DNA from: Streptomyces bluensis
GTDB lineage: Bacteria > Actinomycetota > Actinomycetes > Streptomycetales > Streptomycetaceae
Assembly: GCF_014650715.1 (NCBI RefSeq)
Contig: NZ_BMVM01000005.1
Coordinates: forward strand, 62,001-126,000
Length of the DNA stretch: 64,000 nucleotides
Direction of reading: 5' to 3'
Made by a program: the position numbers and the translations under genes. Positions 1 to 8,432 of this stretch are shown here, in pieces; within the stretch, counting starts at the first letter, position 1, and each line of letters starts with the position of its first letter. Below the pieces are notes generated by a model. The model saw only the letters and a program-made list of their open reading frames with translations, did not search any database and was not told where the DNA came from.

Positions 1-619
1 TGGTGAAGCCGATCCCGTTGCTGGCCGCGAACATCTCGCTGATCACCATCAGGATGATGCCGATGGACAGGGCCTGCCGGAGCCCCGCGAAGATCTGCGG
101 GCTCGCCGACCGCAGGACCACGTCCCGCAGGCGGGCCATGCCCGTGATGCCGTAGGACCGGGCGGTCTGGGACATCACCGGGTCCACCGCCCGTACACCC
201 TCGACCGTGTTGAGCAGGACCGGCCACACGCAGCCGCTCGCGATCACAGCGATCTTCATGCTGTCGCCGATGCCCGCGAACAGCATGACGACCGGCACGA
301 GGACGGGCGGCGGGACCGCCCGCAGGAACTCCAGAACCGGTTCGCACACGGCTCGTACGCGACGGTACGAGCCGATGACCGTGCCCAGCGCGACGCCCCC
401 CACGGCCGCCGCCGCGTAACCGGCCAGCAGGCGCAGCACACTGGGCAGGACGTCGGCGCGCAGCCGCTCGCCCGTCCACACGTCGGGGAACGTGGTGAGG
501 ATCGTGCGCAGCGGCGGCCAGTACACGTCGGTGCTGTCGTCGGACGTCAGCCACCAGGCCGCCACCAGCAGCGCCGGCAGTGCCACGACGAAGAACAGCC
601 GCAGGGCCAGGCGTTTCAC
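1..619 (-). CDS. ABC transporter permease (NitT/TauT/SsuC type), 3' end outside window
   Basis: This is an inner-membrane permease of the BPD_transp_1 superfamily, partial because the gene runs off the left edge. Visible residues start MKRLALRLFFVVALPALLVAAW, giving a first membrane helix, and are followed by several hydrophobic segments. The stretch AVDPVMSQTARSYGI...LRDVVLRSASPQIFAGLR is the EAA loop that docks the ATPase, as in SsuC/TauC. The start is GTG at 619 with GAGG seven bases upstream. It overlaps the stop of the preceding permease by 4 bases (GTGA), so the two are translationally coupled. Together they form a heteromeric permease for the lipoprotein at 1392-2363. The cognate ATPase is not in view and probably lies to the left. 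The substrate is unknown; sulfonate, nitrate or an aromatic acid are family possibilities. Confidence 0.88.
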   Translation of the reverse strand, partial: MKRLALRLFFVVALPALLVAAWWLTSDDSTDVYWPPLRTILTTFPDVWTGERLRADVLPSVLRLLAGYAAAAVGGVALGTVIGSYRRVRAVCEPVLEFLRAVPPPVLVPVVMLFAGIGDSMKIAVIASGCVWPVLLNTVEGVRAVDPVMSQTARSYGITGMARLRDVVLRSASPQIFAGLRQALSIGIILMVISEMFAASNGIGFT

Positions 620-1395
620 ACCATCACCTCCCCGCGCACCGACTGGTGCCAGGCCAGCGTCCGGCGCTCCACCGCCCGCGCGCCCACGTTGATCAGCAGC
701 CCGAGCGCGCCGGTGACCACCACGAGCGCGTACATCTCCGGCACGGCCTGCGAGGTCTGGGCCACGGCGATGCGCTGGCCCAACCCCGGTGCGCCGATGA
801 CGAGTTCGGCGGTCACCGCAAGAATGAGGGCGACCGCGGCGGCAAGGCGGACACCCGTCATGACGTACGGCAGGGCCGTGGGCCACAGGACGTGACGGAC
901 CCGGGCCCAGGCACCGAGGCCGTAACTGCGGGCCGTGTCCTCGGCGACCGGGTCGACGTCCTGGACGCCGTACAGCACCTGGATCAGCACCTGCCAGAAC
1001 GACGCGTACACCACCAGCAGGAGCACCGAGCGCAGTTCCGAGCCGTAGAGGAGGACCGCGAGAGGGATCAGGGCGACCGACGGGATCGGACGCAGGAACT
1101 CGATGGTGGAGGCGGTCGCCTCGCGCAGGAACGGCACCATCGAGATCACGACCCCGGCGAGGATCCCGGCCGTCACCGCGATCGCCAGCCCCAGCGCCCA
1201 GCCGGTGAGCGTGTCGCCGAGCGCGGTCCAGAACGCCTCGTCGCCGAACTCGGTGACGAGCGCGCCCGACACGCGGGTGAGCGGCGGGAAGTAGTCCCCG
1301 GAGACGACTCCGAACCGGGAGACCGCCTCGCACAGCGCGAGGAAGCCCACGATCCCGGCCGCGCCCAGGGCCGCGCCCGCCCGCCTGCCCTTCAC
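616..1395 (-). CDS. ABC transporter permease (NitT/TauT/SsuC type)
   Basis: A 259-residue integral membrane permease of about six predicted helices, the usual length for SsuC/TauC. The N-terminus GRRAGAALGAAGIVGFLALCEA is the first membrane segment. The motif DPVAEDTARSYGLGAWARVRHVLWPTALP is the conserved EAA cytoplasmic loop that contacts the nucleotide-binding subunit. It starts with GTG at 1395, overlapping the binding-protein stop by 4 bases, and its own stop overlaps the next permease start by 4 bases. The three genes therefore form one tightly coupled transcript: binding protein, permease, permease. It resembles the downstream permease (both carry an ARSYG loop), suggesting an ancient duplication that gave a heterodimeric channel. 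Confidence 0.9.
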   Translation of the reverse strand: MKGRRAGAALGAAGIVGFLALCEAVSRFGVVSGDYFPPLTRVSGALVTEFGDEAFWTALGDTLTGWALGLAIAVTAGILAGVVISMVPFLREATASTIEFLRPIPSVALIPLAVLLYGSELRSVLLLVVYASFWQVLIQVLYGVQDVDPVAEDTARSYGLGAWARVRHVLWPTALPYVMTGVRLAAAVALILAVTAELVIGAPGLGQRIAVAQTSQAVPEMYALVVVTGALGLLINVGARAVERRTLAWHQSVRGEVMV

Positions 1396-2363
1396 GGCAG
1401 CAGCTTGTCCAGGTCCGGGGCCTCCTCGAACAGGCCGTCCTGCACACCCAGTTCGGAGAGCCGCTCGATGGAGCCGCGGTCCGGCTCGGCGGGCCAGCGG
1501 GGCAGGGTCAGCTCGTCCAGCAGGGCCTCCGGGATCTTCGTGTACGTGGTGAGGATCTGGCGGACCTCCTCGGGGTGGCTGTCGGCGTACGTGAGGGATT
1601 CGACCGTGGCCTCCTGGAACCTCTTCACCAGCTCCGGGTTCTTCCGGGCGTACTGCTGGGAGGTGAAGTACATGGCCACGGTGAGGTTCGGGTCCACGTC
1701 GTAGTAGAACGACGCGATCGACTTGCCGCCCGCCGCCCTGACGGTGGCGAGCGCCGGTTCCACGGTGCAGGCGCCGTCCACCTGTCCCTTGTCGAGCGCG
1801 GCCGGCATCCGGTCGAACGGCATCTCGACGAACTCGACCTTGGACGGGTCGCCGCCGTCCTTGCGGACGGACTCCTTGATCGAGGTGTCACAGATGTTGT
1901 TGAGCGTGTTGGCCGCGACCTTCCTGCCCTCCAACTGCTTCGGGGACGTGACGGGGCTGCCCTTCCTCACCGTGAGGCCCGCGTAGTCGGCATCGTCCTT
2001 GGAAGTGGAGGAGACACCGTTGGCCACGGCCTTCACGGGCACGTTCTTGGACTGGGCCACCAGCAGGGACGTCGTGTTGCTGATCCCGAACTGGAACTGG
2101 CCGGAGACGACAGCGGGCACGATCGCCGCCCCGCCCTGGGCCAGGCTGATCTCCAGCTTGATTCCGCGCTTGGAGTAGAAGCCCTGCTTCTGGCCCAGGT
2201 AGACGGGTGCGACGTCCAGGATGGGAATGAGACCGACCTTGACCGTGGTGGTGCCGCCGGACCCCTTGTCCTCGCCGCCGGAGCCGGAGGAGTCGGACGA
2301 ACCGCAGGCCGTCGCGGCGACGAACACGGCGCCGGCCGCGAGGCGGATGAGCAGACGACGCAT
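1392..2363 (-). CDS. ABC transporter substrate-binding lipoprotein (NMT1/SsuA-like)
   Basis: A 323-residue exported lipoprotein. The ATG at 2363 is preferred because it has a GGGGGA ribosome site and begins a signal peptide ending in the lipobox-like ATAC, followed by a Ser/Gly-rich tether. An upstream in-frame start would add 17 residues that spoil the signal. The mature part (VKVGLIPILDVAPVYLGQKQGFYSKRGI) is the classical NMT1/SsuA N-lobe, and AALDKGQVDGACTVEPALATV is the hinge/second-lobe pattern. It delivers ligand to the two permeases immediately downstream. The promoter probably lies in the 195-base gap upstream, which also holds a G-rich inverted repeat. Neighbouring Rieske oxygenase genes hint that the ligand may be that enzyme's substrate, but the sequence does not show it. 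Confidence 0.88.
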   Translation of the reverse strand: MRRLLIRLAAGAVFVAATACGSSDSSGSGGEDKGSGGTTTVKVGLIPILDVAPVYLGQKQGFYSKRGIKLEISLAQGGAAIVPAVVSGQFQFGISNTTSLLVAQSKNVPVKAVANGVSSTSKDDADYAGLTVRKGSPVTSPKQLEGRKVAANTLNNICDTSIKESVRKDGGDPSKVEFVEMPFDRMPAALDKGQVDGACTVEPALATVRAAGGKSIASFYYDVDPNLTVAMYFTSQQYARKNPELVKRFQEATVESLTYADSHPEEVRQILTTYTKIPEALLDELTLPRWPAEPDRGSIERLSELGVQDGLFEEAPDLDKLLP

Positions 2364-2558
2364 GGATCCCCCTAGTGGGACAGCTCTTCGACTGGCTGTG
2401 CGCGGACCGTACACGGATGCTCAGCGGGAAAGTAGAGCCCCACCGGGAACGGGTCAATCCCCCGGCCCCCTGGACGTGGTCGCGCGGTCGTCCGCCCCGG
2501 GGCTGGGGGCACCTCCCGCGCCCTTGGGGCAGTGGGGGAGGGAGTTCGACGACAGGGC

Positions 2559-3494
2559 CTACAGGTCGAGCACCAGCCGCCGCCCCCGGCATCGGGACAC
2601 ACAGATGAGCATGGTGTCCCCGGCCTCGCGCTCCGCGTCGCTGAGTACCGAGTCGCGGTGGTCCGCAGTGCCCTCCAGGACGTCCGTCTCACAGGTCCCG
2701 CACGTGCCCTCGGTGCAGGAGTAGAGCACCTCGACGCCCGCGGCCCGCACCGTGTCGAGGACGGACACGCCCACGGGCACGGTCAGGGTCTTCCCCGAAC
2801 GCTCCAGTACCACCTCGAACGCGCCGTCCGGGCCGGTCTCCTGCTCCCTCGGCCGGAACCGCTCCACGTGCAGCAGCCCCTTTGGGCATCGCTCCTCGAC
2901 CGCGTCCAGCAGCGGCCCCGGACCGCAGCAGTACACGAGGGTGCCCTGGGGCACGTCGTCGAGCACGGAGCCGAGGTCCAGCAACCCGGTCTCGTCCTGC
3001 GGGGCGAGGGTCACACGGTCGCCGTACACGCCCAACTCCTCGGTGAACGCCATGGAGGCGCGGGTACGGCCCCCGTACAACAGCGACCACTGGGCACCGG
3101 CCGCCTCCGCCGCCGCCAGCATCGGCAGGATCGGGGTGATGCCGATGCCGCCCGCGATGAAGCGGTAGCGGAACGAGGGCCGGAGCGCGAAGTTGTTGCG
3201 CGGCCCCCGCACGCGGACCTTGTCGCCGTGCCGCAACTCCTCGTGGACGTACGCGGATCCGCCGCGCCCCTCCGGTTCGCGCAGGACGCCGATCCGCCAG
3301 GTCCGCCGGTCCGCCGGGTCCCCGCACAGCGAGTACGGGCGCTCCAGTTCCGGTCCGAGCAGCACATCGATGTGCGCGCCCGGCTCCCATGCGGGGAGCT
3401 CCTCGCCCAGCGGGTGGCTCAGGGAGAGGGCGAGCACGCCGTCGGCCGCGATCACCCTGCGGTGGACGACGAGTTCGGCTTCGTACCCGTTCAT
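2559..3494 (-). CDS. PDR-type oxidoreductase with C-terminal 2Fe-2S ferredoxin domain (VanB-like)
   Basis: A 311-residue electron-transfer partner for the Rieske oxygenase two genes upstream. Domain order: flavin-binding beta barrel (about 1-100, with ERPYSLCGDP), NAD(P)H-binding domain (about 100-220, with FIAGGIGITPILPML), and a plant-type ferredoxin domain (about 225-311) with C-TEGT-C-GT-C and a fourth Cys in MLICVSR. This order defines class IA phthalate-dioxygenase-reductase/VanB proteins. The ATG at 3494 overlaps the stop of the small CxC gene by 4 bases, so oxygenase, CxC protein and reductase are co-translated. It would pass electrons from NAD(P)H through flavin and 2Fe-2S to the Rieske centre. 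Confidence 0.92.
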   Translation of the reverse strand: MNGYEAELVVHRRVIAADGVLALSLSHPLGEELPAWEPGAHIDVLLGPELERPYSLCGDPADRRTWRIGVLREPEGRGGSAYVHEELRHGDKVRVRGPRNNFALRPSFRYRFIAGGIGITPILPMLAAAEAAGAQWSLLYGGRTRASMAFTEELGVYGDRVTLAPQDETGLLDLGSVLDDVPQGTLVYCCGPGPLLDAVEERCPKGLLHVERFRPREQETGPDGAFEVVLERSGKTLTVPVGVSVLDTVRAAGVEVLYSCTEGTCGTCETDVLEGTADHRDSVLSDAEREAGDTMLICVSRCRGRRLVLDL

Positions 3495-3700
3495 GAGCTG
3501 TTCCCCAACGGCTCGTGTCCTTGCGACTTGAGTCCTTGTGGCTCGTGTCCTTGTGGATGGGCGAGCATCCACTCCCACATCTCGACGGGGTCCTGCGAGG
3601 TGTGCTCGCGGCCGCAGTGGCAGGTGCCGTGCAGGATGTCCGTGCCCGGCAGCCAGTCGATGCGATAGATCTCGCGGGCCGCGGGAGAAGGGGGCGTCAT
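3491..3700 (-). CDS. Small CxC protein between Rieske oxygenase and reductase, function unknown
   Basis: A 69-residue protein not recognised by name. It contains ILHGTCHCGREH, a Cys-x-Cys pair flanked by two His that could bind a metal, and then DPVEMWEWMLAHP, a compact amphipathic segment. The C-terminal tail is encoded by three 15-base tandem repeats giving QGHEP, QGLKS, QGHEP. Its ATG at 3700 touches the oxygenase stop (TGATG), and its stop overlaps the reductase start by 4 bases, so it is stoichiometrically tied to a two-component oxygenase. A GTG at 3703 is a possible alternative start. It may be a maturation factor, metal-binding accessory or small subunit; this is inferred from position only. 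Confidence 0.75.
   Translation of the reverse strand: MTPPSPAAREIYRIDWLPGTDILHGTCHCGREHTSQDPVEMWEWMLAHPQGHEPQGLKSQGHEPLGNSS
3510..3554. repeat. Three 15-base tandem repeats inside the small CxC gene
   Basis: Units begin at 3510, 3525 and 3540. The first and third are GGCTCGTGTCCTTG plus one base, and the middle one is a diverged copy (GACTTGAGTCCTTGT). Because the period is a multiple of three, the reading frame of the CxC protein is kept and the repeats encode its C-terminal tail. Confidence 0.9.
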
Positions 3701-4764
3701 CACTGAATCCTCTCCACGGGCTTCGCGCCCTCCTCGACCAGCCGGGCCAGGATACGGCGGGCGGCGAGACCACCGGTGTCGATGTTGATGCTCAGTTCCT
3801 GGTAACCGGTGCGCTCGGTGCCGAGCGTCTCCTGCAGCAGGTTGAGCGCGGTCACGTCCTGCATGACGACCGTGTGGTTGTTGCTCCGCACGAACTCGGT
3901 GACCTCGTCGTCATCCGTGGCCCAGTCGCGCGAGACCATCCAGAAGTCGTACACCTTGCCGTCGGCGGACGGTGTGATCGCGTACGTGATCTCGGTGTGG
4001 AAACCGTGCGGGTCGCTGCCGTCGGCCTCGGGCAGCACACCGACCGGGGCGATACGGCTGTGCAGCAGGTACAGACACGGGGCGTGGTACTCGATGTCCT
4101 GCCAGCGGGTGATCCGGCCCTCGATGCCGGTCGACCTGGCGTAGAACGGCGGACACTCGGCGTCGTCCATGTGCCGGCTGACGCGTACGATCCCCGCACC
4201 CTCGTCGACCTCCGTGCTGATCGGCGTCTCGGCGACCTCCGGGGTGCCGATGTACCCGCCGTGCAGATAGGTCTCGTGCGAGAGGTCGAGGAGGTTGTCG
4301 ACGAGGAGGCCGTAGTCGGCGTCGATGGGCTCCATGCCGCGCACGGTGACCCAGCCGGGGGAGTCGAGGTGCTCGGCCCGCGGGATGGTCTGCGCGTCGG
4401 CGAGGTCCGGATCGCCGATCCACACCCAGATCAGGGAGTCCCGTTCGACGACGGGATACGAGGCGACGCGGGCGGTGCGCGGCACACGCTTCTGCCCCGG
4501 CACGTACACACAGGTCCCGGTCGTGTCGTACGTGAAGCCGTGGTAGCCGCACACGATCCGGTCCCCGTCGAGCCCGCTGTGCGACAGCGGGTAACGGCGG
4601 TGCACGCACCGGTCGTGCAGCGCGACGGGAGTCCCCTGCTCCTCGGTCCGGTAGAGCACGAGGGGCTCGCCCAGGATCGTACGGCCGAGCAACTCACGCC
4701 CGACCTCGTGGGAGTAGGCGGCGACGTACCACTGGTTCCTGGCGAAGGCGGTCATGTGCGGCAT
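3700..4764 (-). CDS. Rieske non-heme iron oxygenase, VanA-like (vanillate O-demethylase family)
   Basis: A 354-residue terminal oxygenase. The N-terminal Rieske domain shows DRCVHRRYPL and CGYHGFTYD, i.e. C-x-H...C-x2-H ligands for the 2Fe-2S cluster. The catalytic domain shows DNLLDLSHETYLH, where the two His and an acidic residue bind the mononuclear iron. Size and layout match VanA/DdmC-type O-demethylases rather than two-subunit dioxygenases. The start codon at 4764 has GGGAG upstream. It is first in a three-gene unit with the CxC protein and reductase. If it is a true VanA it would convert vanillate to protocatechuate plus formaldehyde, feeding the pca operon at 23.8-30 kb. The family covers many substrates, so this is only a hypothesis. 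Confidence 0.9.
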   Translation of the reverse strand: MPHMTAFARNQWYVAAYSHEVGRELLGRTILGEPLVLYRTEEQGTPVALHDRCVHRRYPLSHSGLDGDRIVCGYHGFTYDTTGTCVYVPGQKRVPRTARVASYPVVERDSLIWVWIGDPDLADAQTIPRAEHLDSPGWVTVRGMEPIDADYGLLVDNLLDLSHETYLHGGYIGTPEVAETPISTEVDEGAGIVRVSRHMDDAECPPFYARSTGIEGRITRWQDIEYHAPCLYLLHSRIAPVGVLPEADGSDPHGFHTEITYAITPSADGKVYDFWMVSRDWATDDDEVTEFVRSNNHTVVMQDVTALNLLQETLGTERTGYQELSINIDTGGLAARRILARLVEEGAKPVERIQ

Positions 4765-4938
4765 CGTTGCGGCTCCCGTCTGTCTGCGGTGGTGGCATCG
4801 TCCGGAAGGGGAGCGCGGTGCCGCAATACCTCTTCCGTCTCACGGAAGGGGAAAAGGCGGGGGCCCGGCAGCCAGGGCCACCGGGCAGCTCGGTGCGTGT
4901 GGCAGTCGGCGCTGGGCGGCGCCGCCGTCGACACCGAC

Positions 4939-5670
4939 TCAGCGCCGTGCGGCCGGGTCGCGGGGTCCGGGCAGTTCCGCCCCGGGGATGACCAGGTCCG
5001 CGCGGTCACGGGTGCCCGCGACGAGATCCGCGTTGCGCTGGTCGGTGCCCAGGACCCAGGCGACCGCCGTGTCGTGCGGCTTGCCGAACTCCTCGTGCCG
5101 TGCGATGAGCCGGCGGATCCGGTCCTCCTCGTCCGGCTCGCAGAACCACACCTCGTCCAGCTCCGGACGGACGCGCGCCCAGGAACCGGTCTCCAGCAGA
5201 AGGTAGTTGCCCTCGGTCACGATCAGACGGGCCGACGGCGGCACGGGTACGGCGCCCGCGATCGGCTGTTCCAGCTCGCGCTCGAACCCCGGCGCGTACA
5301 CGACCTCACCGGTCTCCTCGCGCAGCCGCCGCAGCAGCGCCGCGTACCCGGCCGCGTCGAAGGTGTCCGGGGCGCCCTTGCGGTCGCGGCGGCCCAGCCG
5401 GTCCAGTTCGACGTCGGCGAGGTGGAAGCCGTCCATCGGGACGTGAACGACCCAGGGCGGTCCGCCCCCGTTGAGTTCGCGCACCAGGTGCTCGGCCAGG
5501 GTCGTCTTGCCCGCGCCGGGGCTGCCGGTGATACCGAGGACCGCCCGGCGGCCGGGGCGGGCCAGGGACGCGGCCCGCCGCAGGAGGTCGTCGACGGTCG
5601 TGCGCGGGTGCCGCTCACTGCCAGGTGCTGGGCGCACGGGCCGTACCAGGTCGTCCTCCTCGATGTTCAT
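4939..5670 (-). CDS. P-loop nucleoside/nucleotide kinase family protein (uridine-kinase/PanK fold)
   Basis: A 243-residue cytoplasmic kinase-like protein. The Walker A motif is GITGSPGAGKTTLAEHLV, and the Walker-B-like region is HVPMDGFHLADVELD, where the Asp is typical of uridine kinase, phosphoribulokinase and pantothenate kinase relatives. LIVTEGNYLLLE is the substrate-lid strand, and the C-terminus DQRNADLVAGTRDRADLVI matches 'nucleoside/nucleotide kinase family protein' entries. The chosen start is ATG at 5670, beginning MNIEED; the open frame continues 53 codons upstream but without a convincing ribosome site. It lies downstream of the deaminase-like gene on the same strand, 246 bases away, with a hairpin between, so it may be transcribed separately. 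The substrate (nucleoside or sugar) cannot be read from the sequence. Confidence 0.8.
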   Translation of the reverse strand: MNIEEDDLVRPVRPAPGSERHPRTTVDDLLRRAASLARPGRRAVLGITGSPGAGKTTLAEHLVRELNGGGPPWVVHVPMDGFHLADVELDRLGRRDRKGAPDTFDAAGYAALLRRLREETGEVVYAPGFERELEQPIAGAVPVPPSARLIVTEGNYLLLETGSWARVRPELDEVWFCEPDEEDRIRRLIARHEEFGKPHDTAVAWVLGTDQRNADLVAGTRDRADLVIPGAELPGPRDPAARR

Positions 5671-5916
5671 GTGGCAGGTGTCCAGATGGATCAGGACGCT
5701 GCCGATGTCGTGGCGAGGGCGAGCGCCTCGCGGGCGGTGTTGACGACGTTCGTCTCGTACTGGTCGCAGACTTCCAGGGAGGAGCCCGTGAAGTGTACTT
5801 TTCGAGATGCGGCAAGCCAAGCACGGCACTGTGCTCGTGATCGTCGACCAGCCCGCCTCGGGGAGCCAACTGGGCTGCCCGCCCCGGCCGGCTCCCCGAG
5901 AACCACTACCAGGGTG
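5671..5916. other. Intergenic region with a coding-like remnant
   Basis: The gap between the kinase and the deaminase-like gene holds a strong hairpin (5857-5900). Roughly 5691-5800 on the minus strand reads FTGSSLEVCDQYETNVVNTA and onward to a stop. Its third positions are almost all G or C, unusual for non-coding DNA. No start codon with a ribosome site was found, so this may be the tail of a decayed gene or a small unrecognised peptide gene. Confidence 0.35.
5857..5900 (-). terminator. Hairpin after the deaminase-like gene
   Basis: Perfect 11-base arms, CTCGGGGAGCC and GGCTCCCCGAG, are separated by 22 bases. The hairpin begins 17 bases downstream of the deaminase-like stop codon. It is GC-rich without a clear U run, like many actinobacterial terminators. 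Confidence 0.6.
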
Positions 5917-7077
5917 CTACCCGGGGTGGTGGCCGGGCGTGTCCGCCGACTCGGCCCCGGATGCGTCCAGCGCGTTCAGCGCGTCCAGCGCGTCGAACTC
6001 GGCGATGAACCGTTGCCGCAGCGCGGCCCTGTCGGCCTCGGGAAGCCAGCAGGCGTCGACGCCGGCGAGCGACATGGCGCGCAGCGTCGTCCGGCTCAGG
6101 CCCAGGTCGTCGGCGGCGATCCGGTACTCGTCGGTCAGCGTCGTCGGGAACAGACCCGGGTCGTCGTCGGCGAGGATCACGTTCAGCCCGGCCTCGATCA
6201 TCGCCGCGACGGACGCCCGTCGCCAGGGCCGCCAGGAACGGCGTGAGGTGGTGAAGGCGACGACGAACGGCACGCGTTCGGCGCGGCACCGGGCCACGAC
6301 CTCGTCGTCCTCCAGCACGTAGTAGCCGTGATCGATACGGTCGCAGCCGAGCAGGTCGAGGCAGGTGACGGTGTTCACCGCCACCGGCGCGTGCTCGGAG
6401 GAGTGCGCGGTGCGGCGCAGTCCCGCCTGCCCCGCCAGCCGGAAGGCGTCCGCGAAACGCTCGGGAGGGCCCACGGTCTCCAGGTTGTCCAGACCGATCC
6501 CGGCGACGTACTCGTGCGGGTTGTCCACGACCTCGCGCACCCGCGCCAGGGCCTGTTCGGCGGTGGTGCTGCGGTCGACGGCGGCGATGAGCCGGCCGCT
6601 CATGCCGAAGTCGCGCTCGGCCAGCCGGATTCCCTCGGCGTACGCCTCGACCGCGCCCAGGTAGCCGAGAGAACGCAGATGCGGCGGCACGCCGTCGAAC
6701 GACACCTCCAAGTGACGCACGGAACTGGTGCGGTGGGCCGCCTCGAACGCCTCGTACGTGATCCGCGTCAGGTCGTCGGCGTCCCGCAGCGCCTCGACGA
6801 CCCACCCCGACACCTGGAACAGGGAGTAGGACACCTCCGGCTCGTCGGCGGCCCGCCCACGCGGCACCGGGATGCGGGTGTTCTCGTACAGCTTCGGGTC
6901 CGGCGGCAGCGAGTTGACGTCACGGAAGATCGTCTCGGGCGCCGCCGGAAGGTCGAGGCGGTGGCGCCGGGCGAGTTCGGCGAACGTCTCGGACCGCACG
7001 GTGCCGATCAGATGGCAGTGCAGGTCGGTCTTCGGCATCCGGCGCAGATAGTCGTCGGAATCGATGGTGGTGGTCAT
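5917..7077 (-). CDS. Adenosine deaminase family hydrolase with non-canonical substrate motifs
   Basis: A 386-residue amidohydrolase of the ADA branch. Metal and catalytic residues can be followed: KTDLHCHLIG (H-x-H), TAHSSEHAP (His and Glu of the usual HAGE), RIDHGYYVLEDD (usual RIGHG) and LADDDPGLF (catalytic Asp-Asp-Pro). The deviations HSSE, TTSRRSW in place of CPTSN, and RIDHG suggest a substrate other than plain adenosine. The ATG at 7077 begins MTTTIDSDDYLRRMPK; the longer upstream frame is Pro/Arg-rich and untypical. It follows the PotD-like binding protein on the same strand by 106 bases and so probably acts on something that importer brings in. The C-terminus has a short repeat, ALDALNALDA. 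Confidence 0.85.
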   Translation of the reverse strand: MTTTIDSDDYLRRMPKTDLHCHLIGTVRSETFAELARRHRLDLPAAPETIFRDVNSLPPDPKLYENTRIPVPRGRAADEPEVSYSLFQVSGWVVEALRDADDLTRITYEAFEAAHRTSSVRHLEVSFDGVPPHLRSLGYLGAVEAYAEGIRLAERDFGMSGRLIAAVDRSTTAEQALARVREVVDNPHEYVAGIGLDNLETVGPPERFADAFRLAGQAGLRRTAHSSEHAPVAVNTVTCLDLLGCDRIDHGYYVLEDDEVVARCRAERVPFVVAFTTSRRSWRPWRRASVAAMIEAGLNVILADDDPGLFPTTLTDEYRIAADDLGLSRTTLRAMSLAGVDACWLPEADRAALRQRFIAEFDALDALNALDASGAESADTPGHHPG

Positions 7078-7183
7078 GGTGTCCAAGTGCGGGTGGAGTG
7101 GGGGAGCAGAGGAACGGGAGGGGGAGCGACCGGTGGGGCGGGGCGGGGGCACACGCTCGCCCGCCGGCCGCCCCACCCGGCGG

Positions 7184-8257
7184 TCACTTGGAGCTGACCT
7201 CGCGGCCGAACCGCTCGACCCACGAGTCGCGGTTCTTCACGACCGTGCCGGGGTCGAGGGTGCGGAAGCCGGCACCCACCGGGTCGGTCGCCGCCTTCCC
7301 GGCGACCTTGCCGAGCACCGAGGGGATCGTGGCGTCCGGGTTCACCGGCATGTCGCCGATGACCTTCGCTGCCTGGGTCTGCGCCTCGGCCGACAGGTAG
7401 TAGTCGATGAACGCGTACGCGGCCTTCAGGTTCTTGGCGTCCTTGGGGATCATCATCCGGTTGGTCGCCATGTACTTGCCCTTGCTCGGCGCCACCCAGC
7501 TCACCGGCTCACCGGACTGGATGAGGGAGGTGGCGAACGCGCTGATCGCCGGGGCGGCGACGATCTCGCCCTGGGTCAGCAGGTTCGTCACCTCGGTCGA
7601 GGACGAGTAGAACTGCAGGGTGTGCGGAGCCCAGGAGCCGAGCTTCGCGTACGCGGTGTCGATGTCGTACGGGCCGCTGCCGTAGGTCTCGCCGACACCG
7701 GACACGGTGAGCTGCCCCGAGGTGACCGAGATGTCGGGCAGGGCGGTCTTCTTGGCGTACTTCTTGTCGCCGTACACCGCCCAGTCGGCCGCGGTCTTGG
7801 CGCCGAGCTTGTCGGTGCGGTACAGGGTGCCGTTGAGCTGGTAGGTGTACGCCGGTCCGTCGTACGCGTCGTCGACGGCGAAGCTGCTCAGCTTGGACAT
7901 GTTCGGCACGTCCTTGGCGCCGAACTTCTGGAAGAGTCCCTTCGACTGACCCAGCGCGGCGTAGTAGTCGGAGATGAGCATGACGTCCACGTCCGACCTC
8001 CCGCCCGCTGCCTCAAGTCTGGTCAGACGGGTGGCGTTGTTGCCCGTGTCGAGCTCGACCTTGTAGCCCGTCTTCTTCTCGAAGGGCTCGATGACGGCCT
8101 TGGTCAGCTCCTCCGACCCGAAGGGGAAGGAGCTCACGACGAGGGTCTTGCTGTCGCTTCCGCCGCCGGTGGCGGAGCAGCCGGCGATGGTCGTGGCGAG
8201 CGCGGTGGCGACGACGAGTGCTGCTGTGGCGCGTTGGCGCCGAGGAGTGGTACGCAC
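7184..8257 (-). CDS. Extracellular solute-binding lipoprotein (PotD/spermidine-putrescine-type)
   Basis: A 357-residue lipoprotein. The GTG at 8257 has GGAAGGA upstream and starts a signal peptide ending in the lipobox IAGC. The mature sequence (TLVVSSFPFGSEELTKAVIEPFEKKTGYKV) is the opening of PotD/FbpA-like binding proteins, and AYAFIDYYLSAEAQTQAAKVIG is their conserved C-terminal helix. It serves the ATPase and two permeases encoded just upstream on the same strand. The 175-base gap separating it from the ATPase gene has a purine-rich plus strand (pyrimidine-rich message), which could permit independent expression. The ligand is not evident; polyamine, nucleoside-like and thiamine-like compounds are all possible for this family. 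Confidence 0.88.
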   Translation of the reverse strand: MRTTPRRQRATAALVVATALATTIAGCSATGGGSDSKTLVVSSFPFGSEELTKAVIEPFEKKTGYKVELDTGNNATRLTRLEAAGGRSDVDVMLISDYYAALGQSKGLFQKFGAKDVPNMSKLSSFAVDDAYDGPAYTYQLNGTLYRTDKLGAKTAADWAVYGDKKYAKKTALPDISVTSGQLTVSGVGETYGSGPYDIDTAYAKLGSWAPHTLQFYSSSTEVTNLLTQGEIVAAPAISAFATSLIQSGEPVSWVAPSKGKYMATNRMMIPKDAKNLKAAYAFIDYYLSAEAQTQAAKVIGDMPVNPDATIPSVLGKVAGKAATDPVGAGFRTLDPGTVVKNRDSWVERFGREVSSK

Positions 8258-8432
8258 GAGGGGTCCTTCCGAGGGTGTGGCGAGGGGAGGGCTGGGCGGG
8301 GAGAGAGGGAGAAGGTGAGAGAACGAGAAAGAGAACGAGGTGAAACGGGGGACGGGGGGACCGGAAGTAAGAGAGGCGGTGCCGTCGGTGTCGTACGGAC
8401 CCGATGGCGATGAAGTCGGCGAAGTCCGCGGT

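Noticed and set aside
3538..6246. Very long open frame on the plus strand opposite the oxygenase, kinase and deaminase genes
   Set aside because: It runs antisense through several well-supported genes; its product is Arg/Val/Gly/Asp-rich with no motif, the usual consequence of GC-rich codon bias on the opposite strand.
8283..8380. Purine-rich tract before the PotD-like gene as a functional element
   Set aside because: It is clear compositional skew but has no repeat structure or dyad that supports a specific role; mentioned only in the gene note.
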